A DNA stretch of 64,000 bases from Gymnopilus junonius (lineage: Eukaryota; Basidiomycota; Agaricomycetes; Agaricales; Galerinaceae), in the NCBI GenBank assembly GCA_015501075.1, contig JADNYJ010000039.1:124001-188000 (forward strand), given 5' to 3'. A model generated the notes under the pieces. The model was given only the letters and a program-made list of their open reading frames with translations. It was not told the DNA's origin and did not search any database. The translations under genes were made by a program, and so were the position numbers. This document shows positions 1 to 12,849 of this stretch, in pieces (position 1 is the stretch's first letter; every line of letters begins with the position of its first letter).

Positions 1-755
1 AAGGCAAAAGAGTTCAGCCCAAGCACTTCATCCCGGATTTACTACTACGAAGCTGTCGAGTCTCGACTTCCCGACTCACAGATTTCTCTTTCCCCATAAG
101 AGAGAGGCACAGATAGAGTTCAGGATCTCAGAAGCTTGAACCAACTGAAGCTGAGACGATAGAAGTGGAGGACAAGATAGCACGATGTTCGTGTGAGAGT
201 CGTCGAATCTGATGATCAATCTGCACAGCCACCTCGCTTTTTCATTGTCTTCCGAACTACCACTTATCGCCTTTCCAGGATGCTATCGGACTTCTACGCA
301 ATGCGCGGAAACATGCAGAGATTACTTGCCGTGCTGGTAGTTTTCTCAAGATCAGAGAATCTCGAAACTTAGGTTTCGCATTTAAATTTCTGCGCATTCA
401 TCGTCATCTGTGGAAATACAAATGCAGGCCGACTCGTTTCTATTAAATCGGTTAATGGACACATTTCTGAGTGAAGGTCCCTTAGGCGACTCTTGAAGCC
501 TGTCTTTTCAGCAAAAGATTATCGCAAGCTTGCTGGTACTCCTCACCATTAGTGTCGGTTCCAAACCCTTGCCAAATTCTATTACGATCGACGTATTTTG
601 AGAGATTCAGAGATAGGAAAACGAGGGGCAGAGCAGTAAAGTAAGCTTTGGAGTGTCTTGACTTAATCGAAAAATAATGCCTGAATTTTGAATGCTTATA
701 GATCATACATACATGGTCATAAATACCGTAAAGAACGTAAATGTCGGCGCCCAGA
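1..755. other. no gene recognised at left edge
   Basis: No open frame here resembles a known family. The stretch lies 3' of the coiled-coil pseudogene on the minus strand, so part of it may be that gene's 3' UTR. Confidence 0.4.
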
Positions 756-2169
756 TCATTCAGCATTACCGTTACTGCCCAAGATCCCAGAGTGAAGCAT
801 CACCTTAGGCTTCAGGAGCACGGATTCCTGCCATTCACCAATCCTCCCGGAAATCTTCTCCGCCCGCACCAGACCTAGATCTGTCGTACAAAGGATCTTT
901 TCGTGCATATCCTTCTCTTCCTTGCCAGCTGGCGTTCCAAGAGCATCCTCCATCATCGACACGTTATAGGCAACATCAGGAGCGATATACAGGGCCTCCA
1001 GGTCGCAAGAAGTGACACCCTCCCCGATCTTTTTGTTCAGTTGTTGTGCCTGTGTCATCAGCCTCGATATCGTCTTTCCGAACTTGTCCATGATACGCTC
1101 GTGCACTGCTGAGGGGATCCCCTTCAGACCGGCCACGACGAAAATTTTGGCACATGCGTCGACCATATCAGTGGTGAGGTCCGGCTCTTGCACCAGCATG
1201 CGCTGCAAGTGGCTTCTTGTCAGTTGTCGCCACCGACCAGAAACTGCTTGTTCTTCTGCAGTGTACCCGAAATGGTGGTTAGTTATCGATTTTTAAAATA
1301 CGATTTTTATCTCACCCGTTTCTCGCACCCTGGCATAGATTTCGCTGAGCATGTGTTCATCGTCGGGAGACTCAAAGGCCCAGGAGGATACAATCCAATG
1401 ACTGTAGGCAGACATACTAGCCTGCAGAGCGATTTGGACCAATATAGGATCCTCGTGGTGTTCGGACGTTTTGAGCAAATTCGTCATCCGGGACCCAATA
1501 ATGTCTTCCGTCCTTGCATATGCTTCGGCTTTCTGCTCTTCCTCTTCCTCGCCGTCGACTTTCTTCTGCTCGATCGCCAGTTCTTTCCGCCATCGATGCA
1601 GCCGTCTGCATGATTTCCCCATTCAACTCCTCCACCAATTTGAATAACGTCGGCACCTGACAGTTGGTCAGCTTTCGTCAAGAAAGCCTGAGCTCCTTTC
1701 AGCTCAGCTGTGCGAAACACTAAGCAGCTCAGCGACCTGCGCATGTTCAACCTTAGCGCGGCGCAATTCTGATTCCAGTTGTTGATTCCGTGAGCCAAGA
1801 TTTCTCGTCTGGTCGACCAGCGCCTGGTTCTGCTTCCTTGCACCTTCACGATCCTTTTCAAGATCAATTACGTGTTTCCGAAGTCTGTCGATATCCTCCG
1901 CAATATGACAGCACTGCTGCCTTCCTTTGCCCAATTTCTGCGTCCCTTTCTTTCAGCAATTGCCGAAGCGAGACCAACTCCTCCTCCTGTCGTCTGCCTT
2001 TTTCGAGAGCTGCCAGATGAGCTCTTTGGACGTCGCCCCAGAGCTTGACGACCCTGACGGTGCCATAGATAGCAGCTGCCGATAGCCCAATTGTAGTACA
2101 GTACGCGCCAAAGCGCGAAGACGGCCAGAGTGATAGAGGAAACGAGTGAGGAGAAGGAGTTGGTTGCAT
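756..2169 (-). pseudogene. coiled-coil family protein CC1, frameshifted
   Basis: This is one of four related genes in the window (CC1-CC4) from a family I know only from Agaricomycetes; its function is unknown. Read from the minus strand, an N-terminal hydrophobic stretch (about residues 18-42) is followed by a long coiled coil. Next comes the family core with RTAELKGAQAFL and EELNGEIMQTAASMAE, then a segment with ILVQIALQASMSAYSHWIVSSW. After an intron near 1210-1300 the C-terminal exon carries SGRWRQLTRSHLQRML and the shared LCTTDLGL motif. The frame changes by one base at about 1910, 1716, 1643 and 1587, always in the direction of one extra base, so no continuous product can be read. The homology is clear on both sides of each break. 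It is either a decaying gene or a gene with sequencing errors. The start at 2169 is chosen because it sits just before the hydrophobic segment; an upstream in-frame Met exists at 2268. Confidence 0.7.
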
Positions 2170-3143
2170 GATTGAAAATTGTACAGAGAGACTGAGTTGG
2201 ACCCTGGCCGTATTACGCTCTCTCCTTTTTGCCTTCAGAGCCTGCGGTTTACGCCATGAGGCTGTCAAAACGTGTGGGTTTCGTCTGGAAGTTTGGATTT
2301 TGCTTCAAGACCCTCCCCTTAGCCTCGTGCGAGTCGAGTCACTGACACTCGGACATGCTCCTTCCCGACCACTTCGTCGCCCCTTACTAGAACCCCAGCT
2401 TACGACAGAGCCGTATTCTTATTATCATGACGTCTGCTAAACTTTTAACGTTCAAGATGGGCGGCAGCGATGCTTTCCCAGGAGTCCTATTCATACCTAT
2501 CCACAGGAGGCCTTGCTCGAGATTGCCATGATCCTCGTTTTTTGATATCGAAGTTTCAAGCGTCCCATTATGTCACCACCTCTAAAAACATGGCGCCTTG
2601 CCGCTACCAGACTGTCAAGATGTTCACCATGAAGTGATGTCGGAGGATAAAATGGGTCTGCGCGAGAAATTTGAAGCAGCCCTTATCAGGCATATGATGA
2701 CTCCACGCTGAATTAGGGTGATTATGGACACATGACCAGCACGTTCTCCCTTCCACCCTGTTGCAAACTTGGTGGCATATCTCCTCATCGGCTCAGCAAG
2801 GCGTAAGCTTCAATTCAACGAGCGTAAGCCTTGACGGTTCTTTCTCAAGGCTATTTGGAGTCATGTTCTGTCCACCTCAGACATTGTCTCGACAAATATT
2901 GCCCTTCTTCGCTTAAAAATTTCACGACCAATTCTCAACAAATTAAATAATCGCATAAACGTTTCTTGAACATATTATGATTTGACAGCCAACATCACCT
3001 TGGCAGGTAAGAATAAACGCGTTCTGAACTAGTACATAAATAACGCAACTTACGGAAACCTTTTTACCATAGAACACCATTTAGGACCACCTTCGGTTTA
3101 AGAAGTACCTGTTCCGCTTCTAGTCCAGCAGTGTCGAGTCGTT
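2170..3143. other. intergenic, no gene recognised
   Basis: This lies between CC1 and the 3' end of CC2, both on the minus strand. I see no conserved frame. No Hsp70-like partner or remnant is visible next to CC1, unlike CC2, CC3 and CC4. Confidence 0.4.
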
Positions 3144-5591
3144 TCAGCCCAGAGCAACAGTGCAGACCACCTCTTCCGCCGGAGGTCGATTGTTTTGGAT
3201 CCTGTCCTCATCGCTCGACCCAAACGGCGCGTCGTTTGCCATCTTATCCACGTCAAACATCTTTCCTGGATCGACCATCATAGCTTCCAACTCGCCATTT
3301 CCTCCAGCCGTCGTCAGGCTGTTGAGTTGGAGGGCATGAGAGACCATGTCGGCTATCCTCTTGGCATACTTCTCCCGCAGAATATCCTCGACTTCGCTCT
3401 GCTTCGACCACCCACAAACGGTTAGTAGGGCATGGAGTTGCTCAGTTAAATATGCGATCAACTTCGTATTCCTATCTGAAGGAGGCACGCAATTCTGTTG
3501 AGTCGCTTTTCTCCAAGGTAGCGCAATAGCAAGCCCACCTGCCGCAAGAGTTAGTATTGACCATTATGAAAAGATATCAGACTGACTCTCACCTGTTCCT
3601 CTGATTCTTTCATACAAAGCATACAAGAAGCTGCATAGTCCCACTCAGGAGGATACCACGAAGTGATGATGTGCATGCAAGAGGCGATCAGGCATCCTTG
3701 GAGCGCGATTTGAATGAAAGGACTGAAATCTTCGGGCATATTCGACGCTTCCTTTTGCAAGGTCTTGACCAGCTCTAAGCCAAGCATCGACTTCAGCATC
3801 TCCGCCAGTGCAGCAGCACTCTCATCCTCGATGACGAACCTCTTTGAGACGCTTTCAAGACGATCAGTCAGCGACGCGGCGGTTTGGAAGATCTCCTCGT
3901 TCAACAATTTGACGGTCGTCATCGCGCTCTCTGCTCGGACCTCTGGTGGAGCATTGGACGTTCCTTTAAGGCCGAGTAACGCGGCGCCGAGGCGGCTGGG
4001 GCCTATCTTGCTGAGCTGAAGCTCATTTGCCTGCTGGCGAAGTTGGTCCATCAGCATGCGATTTTGACGTTTGGCACCATTCAGGGAGATTTGAAGACGG
4101 AGAAGCTGAGATGCGAGGTTTTCGTTGTTCAATTCAACCATCTTGATGTGGTTTTCCTTCTCCGCAACTACATCCCTCCCATCTGCGGCATTGTCCTCGT
4201 GATGTTGGAGTCTGGTCTCCAGCTCATCGTTCCTGCGATAAACATCGCCGACCTCCTCTTTCTGGTTCTTGATGCGCTGCTCCAGACTTTGAATCTGCTC
4301 CAAATGAGCCTCCTTTTCCTCCTCCAGGCGTTGAATCTGCTCCAAATGGGCCTCCTTCTTCTCCTCCAGGTTGGTGACCCGCTCGCCGTTGTCGAGCCTT
4401 TCGACCTCGATGATGCCCTTCAAGCGCAAAAGTTCCTCCTGGAGGTCTTGCTTCTCTTGTGCGGCGAAGTCAGCGACATCCTGCTTCTCCATTGTCAACC
4501 TGAGAATTTCATCCTGAAGCTCGCGTGCAGCGATGTCGGCCACCTCCTGCTTTTCCATCTTCAACCTGAAAATTCTTTCCTGAAGCTCCTGTCCAGCGAC
4601 GTCGGCTACCTCCTGCTTCTCCGCCCTCAATCTCAGGATTTCCTCTTGAAGCTCTTGTTTGTCGAGTGCAGCGGCGTCGCGGATCTCCTCCTTCTCTATC
4701 CTCAACGTCATAATTTCGTCCTGGAGTTCCTGTTTGTCGCGTGCAGCGACCTCGGCGTCCTCCTCCTTCATCATCCTCAGCCTCTCCATGTCTATAGATA
4801 TCTGGAGAATTTCATTGCGCAGGTCGTTGATCATGTTTGATTTCGACTGGAGATCTTCCTTGGCAAGTTCGAGCGTGTCTTCAAGCTCCTGGAGTCGGCC
4901 TAGTGAAACGGCCGTCTTTTCAAGTGCGAGGGTTTCGCTGTCTTTGTTCAGGTCAGCATCGACGATTGGCGGGACATCCTCGTTCTCGGCGCGTTTTGCG
5001 AGCTCAACACTCTGCTCCTTGGCCTCGCTGCTGCTTTCCCAATGCCGACCATTCCGTCTCGGAGACCTTCGCTTCAGGCTGTAGAACAACGGCGTAGCCA
5101 GGTTCCTCAAGAGATTCCACCCTCTCAACAGAGTTCGGTGCGGCCACAGGAAATTCGGATTGTGGCAGGGGAAGGAGGACGGGTTCAGGAGCGGGTTCAG
5201 GGATGGGTTCAGGGATGGGTTCAAAGACGGGTTCAGGCTCCTCGACAAATGTCGTTTGCTCCTGGATTCTCGTCTCGGGCGAGATGGGGATAGGGTTGGT
5301 GAATGCCAGAGGAGGAGCGTGTTTCTCTGAGACAGGCTCAAGCTCAGTACTAGGACCGGCCTTTGAAGTATCAAGGTTTGTAGGAGGTGGCTGTTCGGCA
5401 ATGACTGCGACTGCGACGGTGGCTGGGGGCGGGGGTGGGATGGGAGGAGGAACAGACGGTTTCCTGTCTTTTTCCTTGTCGATGACACTCATCAGCGACC
5501 CCGTCCTTGACGGCACGGTTGCGGTATCGCGTCGGCCAGATTTCCCGCGACTTTTAGAAAGAAATTTTGATACGGAGAATATGGAAGACAT
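3144..5591 (-). CDS. coiled-coil family protein CC2 with proline-rich N-terminus
   Basis: Longest of the four coiled-coil paralogues, roughly 770 residues over two exons with an intron near 3540-3590. The N-terminal ~190 residues are low complexity: a proline run, then repeated Glu-Pro units around 5180-5240. The middle is a strongly predicted coiled coil made of about five repeats of 23-26 residues (around 4435-4735), each with a form of ELQ-E-L-RL-EK. The family core follows (VKLLNEEIFQTAASL, then IQIALQGCLIASCMHIITSW), and the last exon ends in the shared VVCTVALG motif; it stops there, so the tail after the motif seen in CC1 and CC4 is missing. The start at 5591 fits the MSSIFSVSKFLSKSR opening, similar to the starts of CC3 and CC4. 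The proline-rich frame and the coiled-coil frame differ by one base near 5036, so there is one frameshift or error. It faces Hsp70-like gene A across 882 bp. Function unknown. Confidence 0.7.
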
Positions 5592-6473
5592 TCTTCAGAA
5601 TGTTTGGAATGCGTGGTGTTTCTGGTGTGGGTTTTCAAGGCGTCGTTGTTTGTGCGGTCATGAAGTCTTATGAAGGTCGGCTAGGCTTCAGAGGTATTGG
5701 AGTGCAAGCTGCTGCCATGGTTGTTTCAACGTGTTCGTGCTGCAGGCCATGAGGCGATATGTTCTTCGCAGGTGGTCAATGAGGCCGATTGGGACGGTTG
5801 GAGTTTCGTTTCATGGAGGGTCTGTGATTTGGATGAGGGTGCGTCTTCTAGACGTAAGTGAGCATTCTATCTCCAAGCCTAGGCGTTCGCTCACACATGA
5901 AATCTATTCCAGTGTGTGTTTTGGTGGGATATCCCTGTTTAATCTATGCCTAAACAAATGTTGTCGCGCTTTCAAGACCGAGGCATCAGTGCCTTGTCTG
6001 TACAGTCACATCTCGTCAGCTCGCTTGCCAACATTGACGGATAAGAATCATATGTGTGCATTGGATACGAGGCAGGAACGTTGTGTCCTTGGGTTTTGGC
6101 AGGCTGTTCATCACGGCACAGCTTCAGATGCCCTGAGAGATATGTAAGCAGGAGATTTCCGTACACGTGGACAGTCGTTGAAAGAAAACAGAGAAAACGT
6201 AGAGTTTTGTATGATTGCAATGAATGGACCGTCTAATCGCGTATTCGCGTTTCCTGATGTCGGGGCTTGCCTTTACTCTCTTCTCTTCCAGAACAGCTTC
6301 CGCACAGTTGCCGATTAAGCGCCCGAACCCAAATACAGCATCTATCTGACAGGAATCTCCCCACAAGGCTGTCCACGTTCCTCCTATCCGTGCCGTTCTC
6401 AGAATTGTCAGACTTCCCTTTATTTATACGCCTCTCTCGTCTCACAATCACCACCACCATCTATCCTGAACCC
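5592..6473. promoter_or_regulatory. divergent intergenic region CC2 / Hsp70-like A
   Basis: This holds both 5' flanks of the divergent pair CC2 (-) and A (+). No coding frame in it is convincing. A TATA-like TATTTATA at 6421-6428 lies about 46 bp before the A start codon. The shared promoter block seen upstream of E, F and G is not recognisable here. Confidence 0.5.
6421..6428 (+). promoter_or_regulatory. TATA-like box of Hsp70-like gene A
   Basis: TATTTATA followed by a C/T-rich, CACCACCA-containing leader and then the start codon at 6474. Spacing is typical of a short fungal 5' UTR. Confidence 0.5.
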
Positions 6474-9048
6474 ATGGCGTCCCGTGGAGCATACAAGGGC
6501 CGTACACGAAAGCTGGTGCTGGCCTTCGATGTCGGTACGACTTACAGTGGCATATCATATGCGTAAGTGCCCTTATTTCTACCTATCCCGCCCAGAGCTG
6601 ATCTTATTTCGTTGATAGTATCCTGGATCCAGATCAAGTTCCAGAAATCAAAGGCGTCACCAGGTCTGTTGCAGCACCATCGACCCTTGCTCCGCTCGCG
6701 CTCACCTCTTGCCTCTAGATTCCCAGCACACGAGCACATCAGTGGCGCATCAAAGATCCCCACTGTCATTTACTATGACAAGAAAGGTGAAGTGCGGGCT
6801 GTCGGTGCTGAAGCCATGAGAGAGGGGATATACGAAATGGCAGAGGAGGAAGGATGGACGAAGGCTGAGTGGTATGTACTGCGGATCCCAGTTACTATCC
6901 ATCATCGTTAAGCTTATGCGCCCAAAGGTTCAAGCTGCATCTCCGATCGAAAGTGGGAGCTGGAAAGAACGTCTCGGCGGACATCCCACCACTGCCTCTG
7001 AACAAGACGGTCGTAGAAGTCTTTGCTGATTTCATGAAGTATCTCCTCGAATGTGCCTCAAGTTATATTCAAGATACACACGCTAATGGTGTCAACCTGT
7101 GGAATTCAGTCAAGGACCAGATCGATTTCGTCCTCTCTCATCCTAACGGATGGGAAGGCACACAGCAAAGTGAAATGCGCAAGGCTGCGGTTCTGGCGGG
7201 TTTGGTTCCTGACAATGTCAGCGGTCATGCTCGTCTGTCGTTTGTGACGGAAGGAGAGGCTAGTTTACACTTCTCGATTCAAAATGGGTTACCTGCAGGA
7301 GCTATGAAGGTTCGTGGCATCTCGTTGTCTTTTATGGGCTTGTGAATCTAACCGACCAAATTGCAGAAAGGCGAAGGAGTCGTCATCGTTGATGCCGGAG
7401 GCGGAACCATTGACGTGAGCTCGTACAGTAAAGGAGCACAGGCGTTCGAGGAAGTTGCTGCCCCACAATGTTCGTCCTTTCCTTCAGCACTTTCTTCTCA
7501 AACTCAGCTGACTGGGGATTCATAGGCCATTTTCATGGATCTGTGTTCGTCAGCATTCATGCGCGAATGTTCCTTGATAGTATGTCGCTTTCTTGATAAA
7601 TACTTTCATTACTGAATATCTTAGATTTCCTCGCGGACTCGCCCTTTGCCGACGACGTCGACCATATCGTCCGCTGCTTTGACAAGACGACCAAACTCAG
7701 GTTCAGGAATGCAGATGAGCCCCAATACATCAAATTTGGGTCAACAAGGGATAACGACCCGGCCTTCAATATCCGTTTCGGACAGCTCAAACTCTTAGGG
7801 TACGCCCTTTTCACGGCATGACAATGGCTGCAGGTCTGATCAATACCCTGACGACAGGTCCGACGTTGCCTTGTTCTTCGAGCCCTCTGTAGACTGTATC
7901 GTCAAGGCTGTGCTGGAGCAGCGCAAGACGGCTCACAAGTCGATCTCAGTGAGTGCTGCAGCTGCTGTTCCTTTGACACAGTGCTCAAGCTTCATTAGCA
8001 TGTCGTGCTCGTCGGAGGTTTCGCAGCTAGTGACTGGCTCTTCAACAAAGTCACCGAGGGGCTTTCCAAGCACAACCTGAACATGATACGTCCCGAAAGC
8101 CACGTGTAAGCCTCATGTATCCTTAGCGATCCTCCCTCTCGCATGTTTGCTGATACAGTATCCTACGTTGGTCTAGGAACAAGGCCGTGTCTGACGGTGC
8201 CATATCATTCTACCTTGACCATTATGTGCGAGCGCGGGTGTCCAAGGTCACGTACGGGAACTTTTGCCATATCCCATTCGACGCCGCTCAGCCAGACCAT
8301 CAACAGCGAGTGGCGAAGACGTTTATTTCGGTCTCGGGGAACAAACGTATAAGTGATTCGTTTGATGTGATTTTACCCAAGGTACGAATGTCCGTTTTTT
8401 TTGATGGAATGATTAGGAGACTTATCCTCGCTTTTCTATTTTTTTTTTACAATGATGGCGAATTTAAAGAATACCCAAGTGTCGGAGACGAAGGAGTTTA
8501 GAAAGTCGTACTTTAGGGAATCAGAATCTAAGAATGACTTTAAGGGCGCAAGTTTCTACGTCTGGTGTTATCGAGGAACCATTGCAGACCCCAAGTGGAA
8601 GGACGTCGATAACAGTTCAGTTATTTATTTGTCTATCTTTTTCGCGTTGTCAAATAATCAACTAATTGTTCATCAAACCATGATTGTTCTGTAGGAAATT
8701 ACACGAAACTGTGCACTATTGATGTGGATCTTTCCTACCTGCCATTGGCTCCCCGGAAGAAGCCCAATTCCAGCGCCACGTATTACAGATTGGATTATGA
8801 TATCGTTTTGTTGTTTGGTCTCACGGAGCTGAAAGCTCAAGTGGCTTGGAAGGAGAATGTAGGCTTTTTTTCCTTGGGATTTTTAGGGGTGACTTACTGA
8901 TTGTTATTGGTCGCTTTTTCAGGGTAATGAAAAGCGGTTAGTATTGCTAAGGTGTATTTACCTATTCAAGTTGCTCATTATTTTGCATTTTTTTAGGAGC
9001 ATGACGAAGATTGTGTATGATCCTGATACGACTAATGATACGCCTTGA
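6474..9048 (+). CDS. Hsp70-like ATPase, HSPA12-like group (copy A)
   Basis: Spliced product of about 590 residues from roughly a dozen exons. The actin/Hsp70 ATPase signatures are all present: phosphate-1 FDVGTTYSGISY (about residues 18-29), phosphate-2 IVDAGGGTIDVS (about 229-240) and adenosine motif LVGGFAASDWL (about 367-377). The LSHPNGWEG segment and the lack of a classical C-terminal peptide-binding domain place it with fungal HSPA12-like proteins, not cytosolic Ssa or Ssb. It should be a soluble nucleotide-dependent protein; clients are unknown. It ends with KIVYDPD and an acidic tail. All junctions read cleanly, for example donors at TATGC/gtaagt near 6562 and GAGTG/gtatgt near 6871. 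Copy B follows 778 bp downstream in tandem with the same intron positions. Coiled-coil gene CC2 lies divergently upstream. Confidence 0.9.
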
Positions 9049-9825
9049 TGTTGTTCTTGACGTTTTTGAACTGAATGTATAGTTGTATTTTTCTTTGTAG
9101 CTTTGTAACCTTGATACCTTGATACCTGGCCTTGATACCTAGAGCATACTGGCAATGCATAGTAATTAGTGCCATGATTGAAACCGAGTGAAAGCTCTTC
9201 ATGAAATTCCAACGAATTCCTCAGAAAATCTTATCTTATCGTGTCCGGCTGCCCCGCCGATTGGGAGAATTGCACTGCCACATTTGCTCGCTTGACAGCC
9301 ACTGCCACTTCACAACCGTCAACTTCGATGTCCCACCTGTCCCCGAAATCCGTCTATTCTGGCGCCACGATAAGAATCACAACGAACAAAATCATTTGGT
9401 CGACGAGCACTGCCCGACGCTCTGAAGTCGTCAACGGCGAGCTCAGCCACCATGCCACGCACACTTAAAGCCACGCCTTACCTGTAACTGGGAATAGGTT
9501 TTCCTCAGCTGACATGTGTAAATACCGCTATCATCCTGTCACTTTGACTCAGCAATAATAGTACCCTTATAGGTATAGATTTTCGACACAAGATGGCCTT
9601 TCCTGAATTGTGGAGTGGGCTTTCCGGTGCCTTGGACTTGTGCGCAATGGCAGACTTGGCACAGCTTCAAGTATTCCAGATTACCGGCAAGAAAGCGACA
9701 AGAAGAGGCTGTCTGTCACACTTGGCCCTGGTGGATGATTAGCTAAGGCGCTGTCCATAGCTAGGATTAATTAGCGCCTTTATGCGTGAACAACAGTCGG
9801 CGTTTCCTTCCCTCACTTCATCACC
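9049..9825. other. intergenic between tandem copies A and B
   Basis: No gene recognised. The left end is presumably the 3' UTR of A and the right end the promoter of B. A short direct repeat of TTGATACCT occurs near 9112-9140. Confidence 0.45.
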
Positions 9826-12390
9826 ATGTCTTCTCGAACAGCGTACAAAGGCACTCGTCGCCGTCTCGTTCTCGCCTTCGACATCGGTACAACGTATAGT
9901 GGTATCTCCTACAGGTACGCTCTGTCTTCTCACTTCTGATTCCACACGGGTACTAATCTGCTTCATTATAGCGTCCTTGACCCAGGGCAGGTGCCTCAAA
10001 TCAAGGGAGTGACCAGGTAGGCTCAGAAAGGCGATGGTGTGCATCGAACTTTGCTGATGAGAGGCTCATTGTGTTAGGTTTCCTGCTCATGAGCAGATCA
10101 GTGGCGCTTCCAAGATCCCAACTATCATCTACTACGATCGTCAGGGCAAAGTACGTGCGGTCGGCGCTGAAGCTACCCGCGAAGGAATATACGAGGCAGC
10201 TGAGGACGGAAATTGGATCAAAGCAGAATGGTCAGCTTCCTCGCCCACCCTGCTCCGCGATTCTCATGGCTGACAACTTCTCTAGGTTCAAACTGCACCT
10301 GCGCTCCAAGGTGGGCGCAGGGAAGAACATTGCTGAACAAATACCTCCTCTTCCCTTGAACAAAACCGTCGTGGAGGTCTTTGCCGATTTCCTTGTTTAC
10401 CTGCTCGAGTGTGCTTCGAGTTATATCCAAGATACCCATGCCAACGGACCCGATCTGTGGAATTCGGTCAAGAGCGATATTGACTTTGTCCTATCACACC
10501 CTAATGGTTGGGAAGGCAAGGAACAGGCGGAGATGCGCAAAGCCGCTGTGATGGCCAAGCTTATTCCTGACACCGCAGCGGGCCATGCCCGGGTGTCGTT
10601 TGTGACTGAAGGGGAAGCCAGTCTGCACTTTGCTGTTCAAAATGGTGTGCTGTCGTCGGCTATGCAGGTACGTCGTCCTCGGGACCTTGATATTCAATTG
10701 AATGTCAGAGCTGACTTTCTTTGGCGTTAGAATGGAGAGGGGATCGTGATCGTTGATGCTGGAGGAGGCACTGTCGACGTTAGCAGCTACACGAGCAATG
10801 CTAAAGAATCTTACGAGGAAATTGCCGCTCCTCAATGTCTGTTTCCTGTTGATATTGTGCTCAATGTCTTACTGAACTCAATGCCAATCTAGGTCACTTC
10901 CACGGATCTGTGTTCGTCAGTATACATGCCAGAGTCTTCCTAGAAGGTTTGCCTTCCATGAAGCATCGTATTGATACTATCATCTTAACATTTTGCATCG
11001 CATAGCGTTCCTGGAAGACTCCACATTTATCGATGACCTCGACCATATTATACGCTGTTTCGACAAGACAACCAAACCGAGGTTTAGGAACGCGGACGAG
11101 CCCCAGTATATCAAATTCGGTTCAACACGCGATAATGATCCTCAATACAACATCCGATTTGGCCAGCTCAAACTTTCAGGGTATGCATTCGTTAAAACAT
11201 GTCACTCCGTGTCCAAGCATCTTATTTAACCTGGCAGATCGGATGTTGCTCAATTCTTCGAACCTTCCATCAAGTGTATTGTGAACGCTGTTCAGGAGCA
11301 GAGGAAGACGTCCCATCACAAGATCTCAGTGAGTTGGCTGACTTTCGTGTTCCATGAACCAAAGCTCATCCTTGACGCCTCTCAGCATGTCGTCCTTGTG
11401 GGAGGTTTCGCCGCCAGTGACTGGCTCTTCAACAGTGTATTCAACCCCCTTCAGAAACTCGGGCTGAACGTCGTCCGCCCGGAGAACCACGTGTGAGGAC
11501 CCACTCTTTGACTGATGATCGTATTCGCCTTGATCTCACTTGCTCGCCTTTCCTCAGTAATAAAGCCGTCTCTGACGGTGCCATCTCATTCTACCTCGAC
11601 CATTTCGTACGGACACGTGTGTCCAAAGTTACCTATGGGAGCTTCTGCGCGACGCAGTATGATAGCTCAAATCCAGAGCATCGTGCCCGATCGGCGGACC
11701 TCATCACTTTCAACTCGGGCGCCCTTATGGTTAACCATTACTTTGCTATTATTCTTCCCAAGGTGGGTTGTGCATTCTGCTGTAATTCCTTCCTTCCTTT
11801 CTAGACTGTCTGATTTGCGTTTTTGTGATAGAACACGCAAGTTTCGGAGACGAAAGAATTCCGATACTCATTCCATCGAGAATCGAAGGAGAAGACTGGG
11901 TTCAAGTCCGTGGAGTCTCCAGTATGGTGCTATAGAGGTGAAAATACGGAACCAAAATGGAAAGATATTGATACCAGTACGTTCTTTCTGTTCTGGGCGC
12001 TGGCAGAAGTTGATCGGCCTCCTTTAGCCAACTATAGCCAGCTATGCAACATCGTCACCGATCTTTCATACCTCCCTTTGACGCCGATGACGAATCCTTC
12101 CGGGCAGACTTTTTATAGGGTGCATTATGATATCGTCCTCCTCTTTGGGTTGACGGAGATGAAGGCTCAGGTGGCGTGGAAGGACAAGGTGGGTTTTTTA
12201 TGGCTTCCTTCTGATATCTTTCGTCTGTCTGATTCCTCTTCTATTTTGCTTCCGGTTGTAGGGAGTAGAGAAAAAGTGGGCGATTCACCTCTTCGTTGAT
12301 GATGCTTCGATTTACTAACACCTTTCGGTTATTAGGGGTCCTGCAAAGATTGTATACGATCCAGATGTCGTTCGAGACGACCCTCAGTGA
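9826..12390 (+). CDS. Hsp70-like ATPase, HSPA12-like group (copy B)
   Basis: Close paralogue of A, with the same exon layout and about the same length. Visible motifs are FDIGTTYSGISY near the N-terminus, IVDAGGGTVDVSSY in phosphate-2 and LVGGFAASDWLF in the adenosine motif. The protein ends KIVYDPDVVRDDPQ. The start follows TCACC and aligns with the start of A (MSSRTAYKG against MASRGAYKG). No frameshift is visible in any exon. It probably arose by tandem duplication with A, since both are on + with no gene between them. Expected activity is ATP binding and hydrolysis; no substrate can be inferred. Confidence 0.9.
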
Positions 12391-12849
12391 TGGCTTGGTG
12401 ATTCATACGTTGGGGAGATAATAGGTAAGATGAGCATGGACTGACACTGACTAATGAATGACTACTGGGTTACGGTAGTAGATATCAAATGACTGTACAA
12501 ATACCACAACTGTTTTATGCATTTTTCTACTTATACTTGGTGGGATTCAGAGTGGGTGGCATGATGCATAGAAGATGCAATATGATTCTGTTGTGACTGC
12601 AGAGTAAGTATCAGTAAAGCAGGCAATAGGTTGTTGGGCGCGGCCCGCCATTTGTTTGGTTGGGTCATGCAAGTCAAATAGACCTCAAATGCAATTTTGC
12701 TCTCTCTGCTCACGGAGCCCTGACTCTATTCGCACTCTACACATCATTTCTTACTCAAAAATTTGATTTGGACAAGAAAAATGAATATTCAGTGAGTTTT
12801 CCGATTGAATGAATTAATACATATTCTGACCAGCGGCGTCTTTTTATTA
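12391..12849. other. convergent intergenic B / CC3
   Basis: 3' flanks of B (+) and CC3 (-). No gene or structured element recognised. Confidence 0.45.

Noticed and set aside
3551..5488. 645-codon open frame starting MSSTRKKTG as the CC2 protein
   Set aside because: Its first ~150 codons are the wrong frame of the proline-rich region; the start at 5591 matches the paralogues, with a frameshift near 5036.
6286..6300. Heat-shock-element-like TTC-CA-GAA upstream of copy A
   Set aside because: Only two units fit the nGAAn/nTTCn phasing; the third TTC is out of phase by two bases. Too weak to call.
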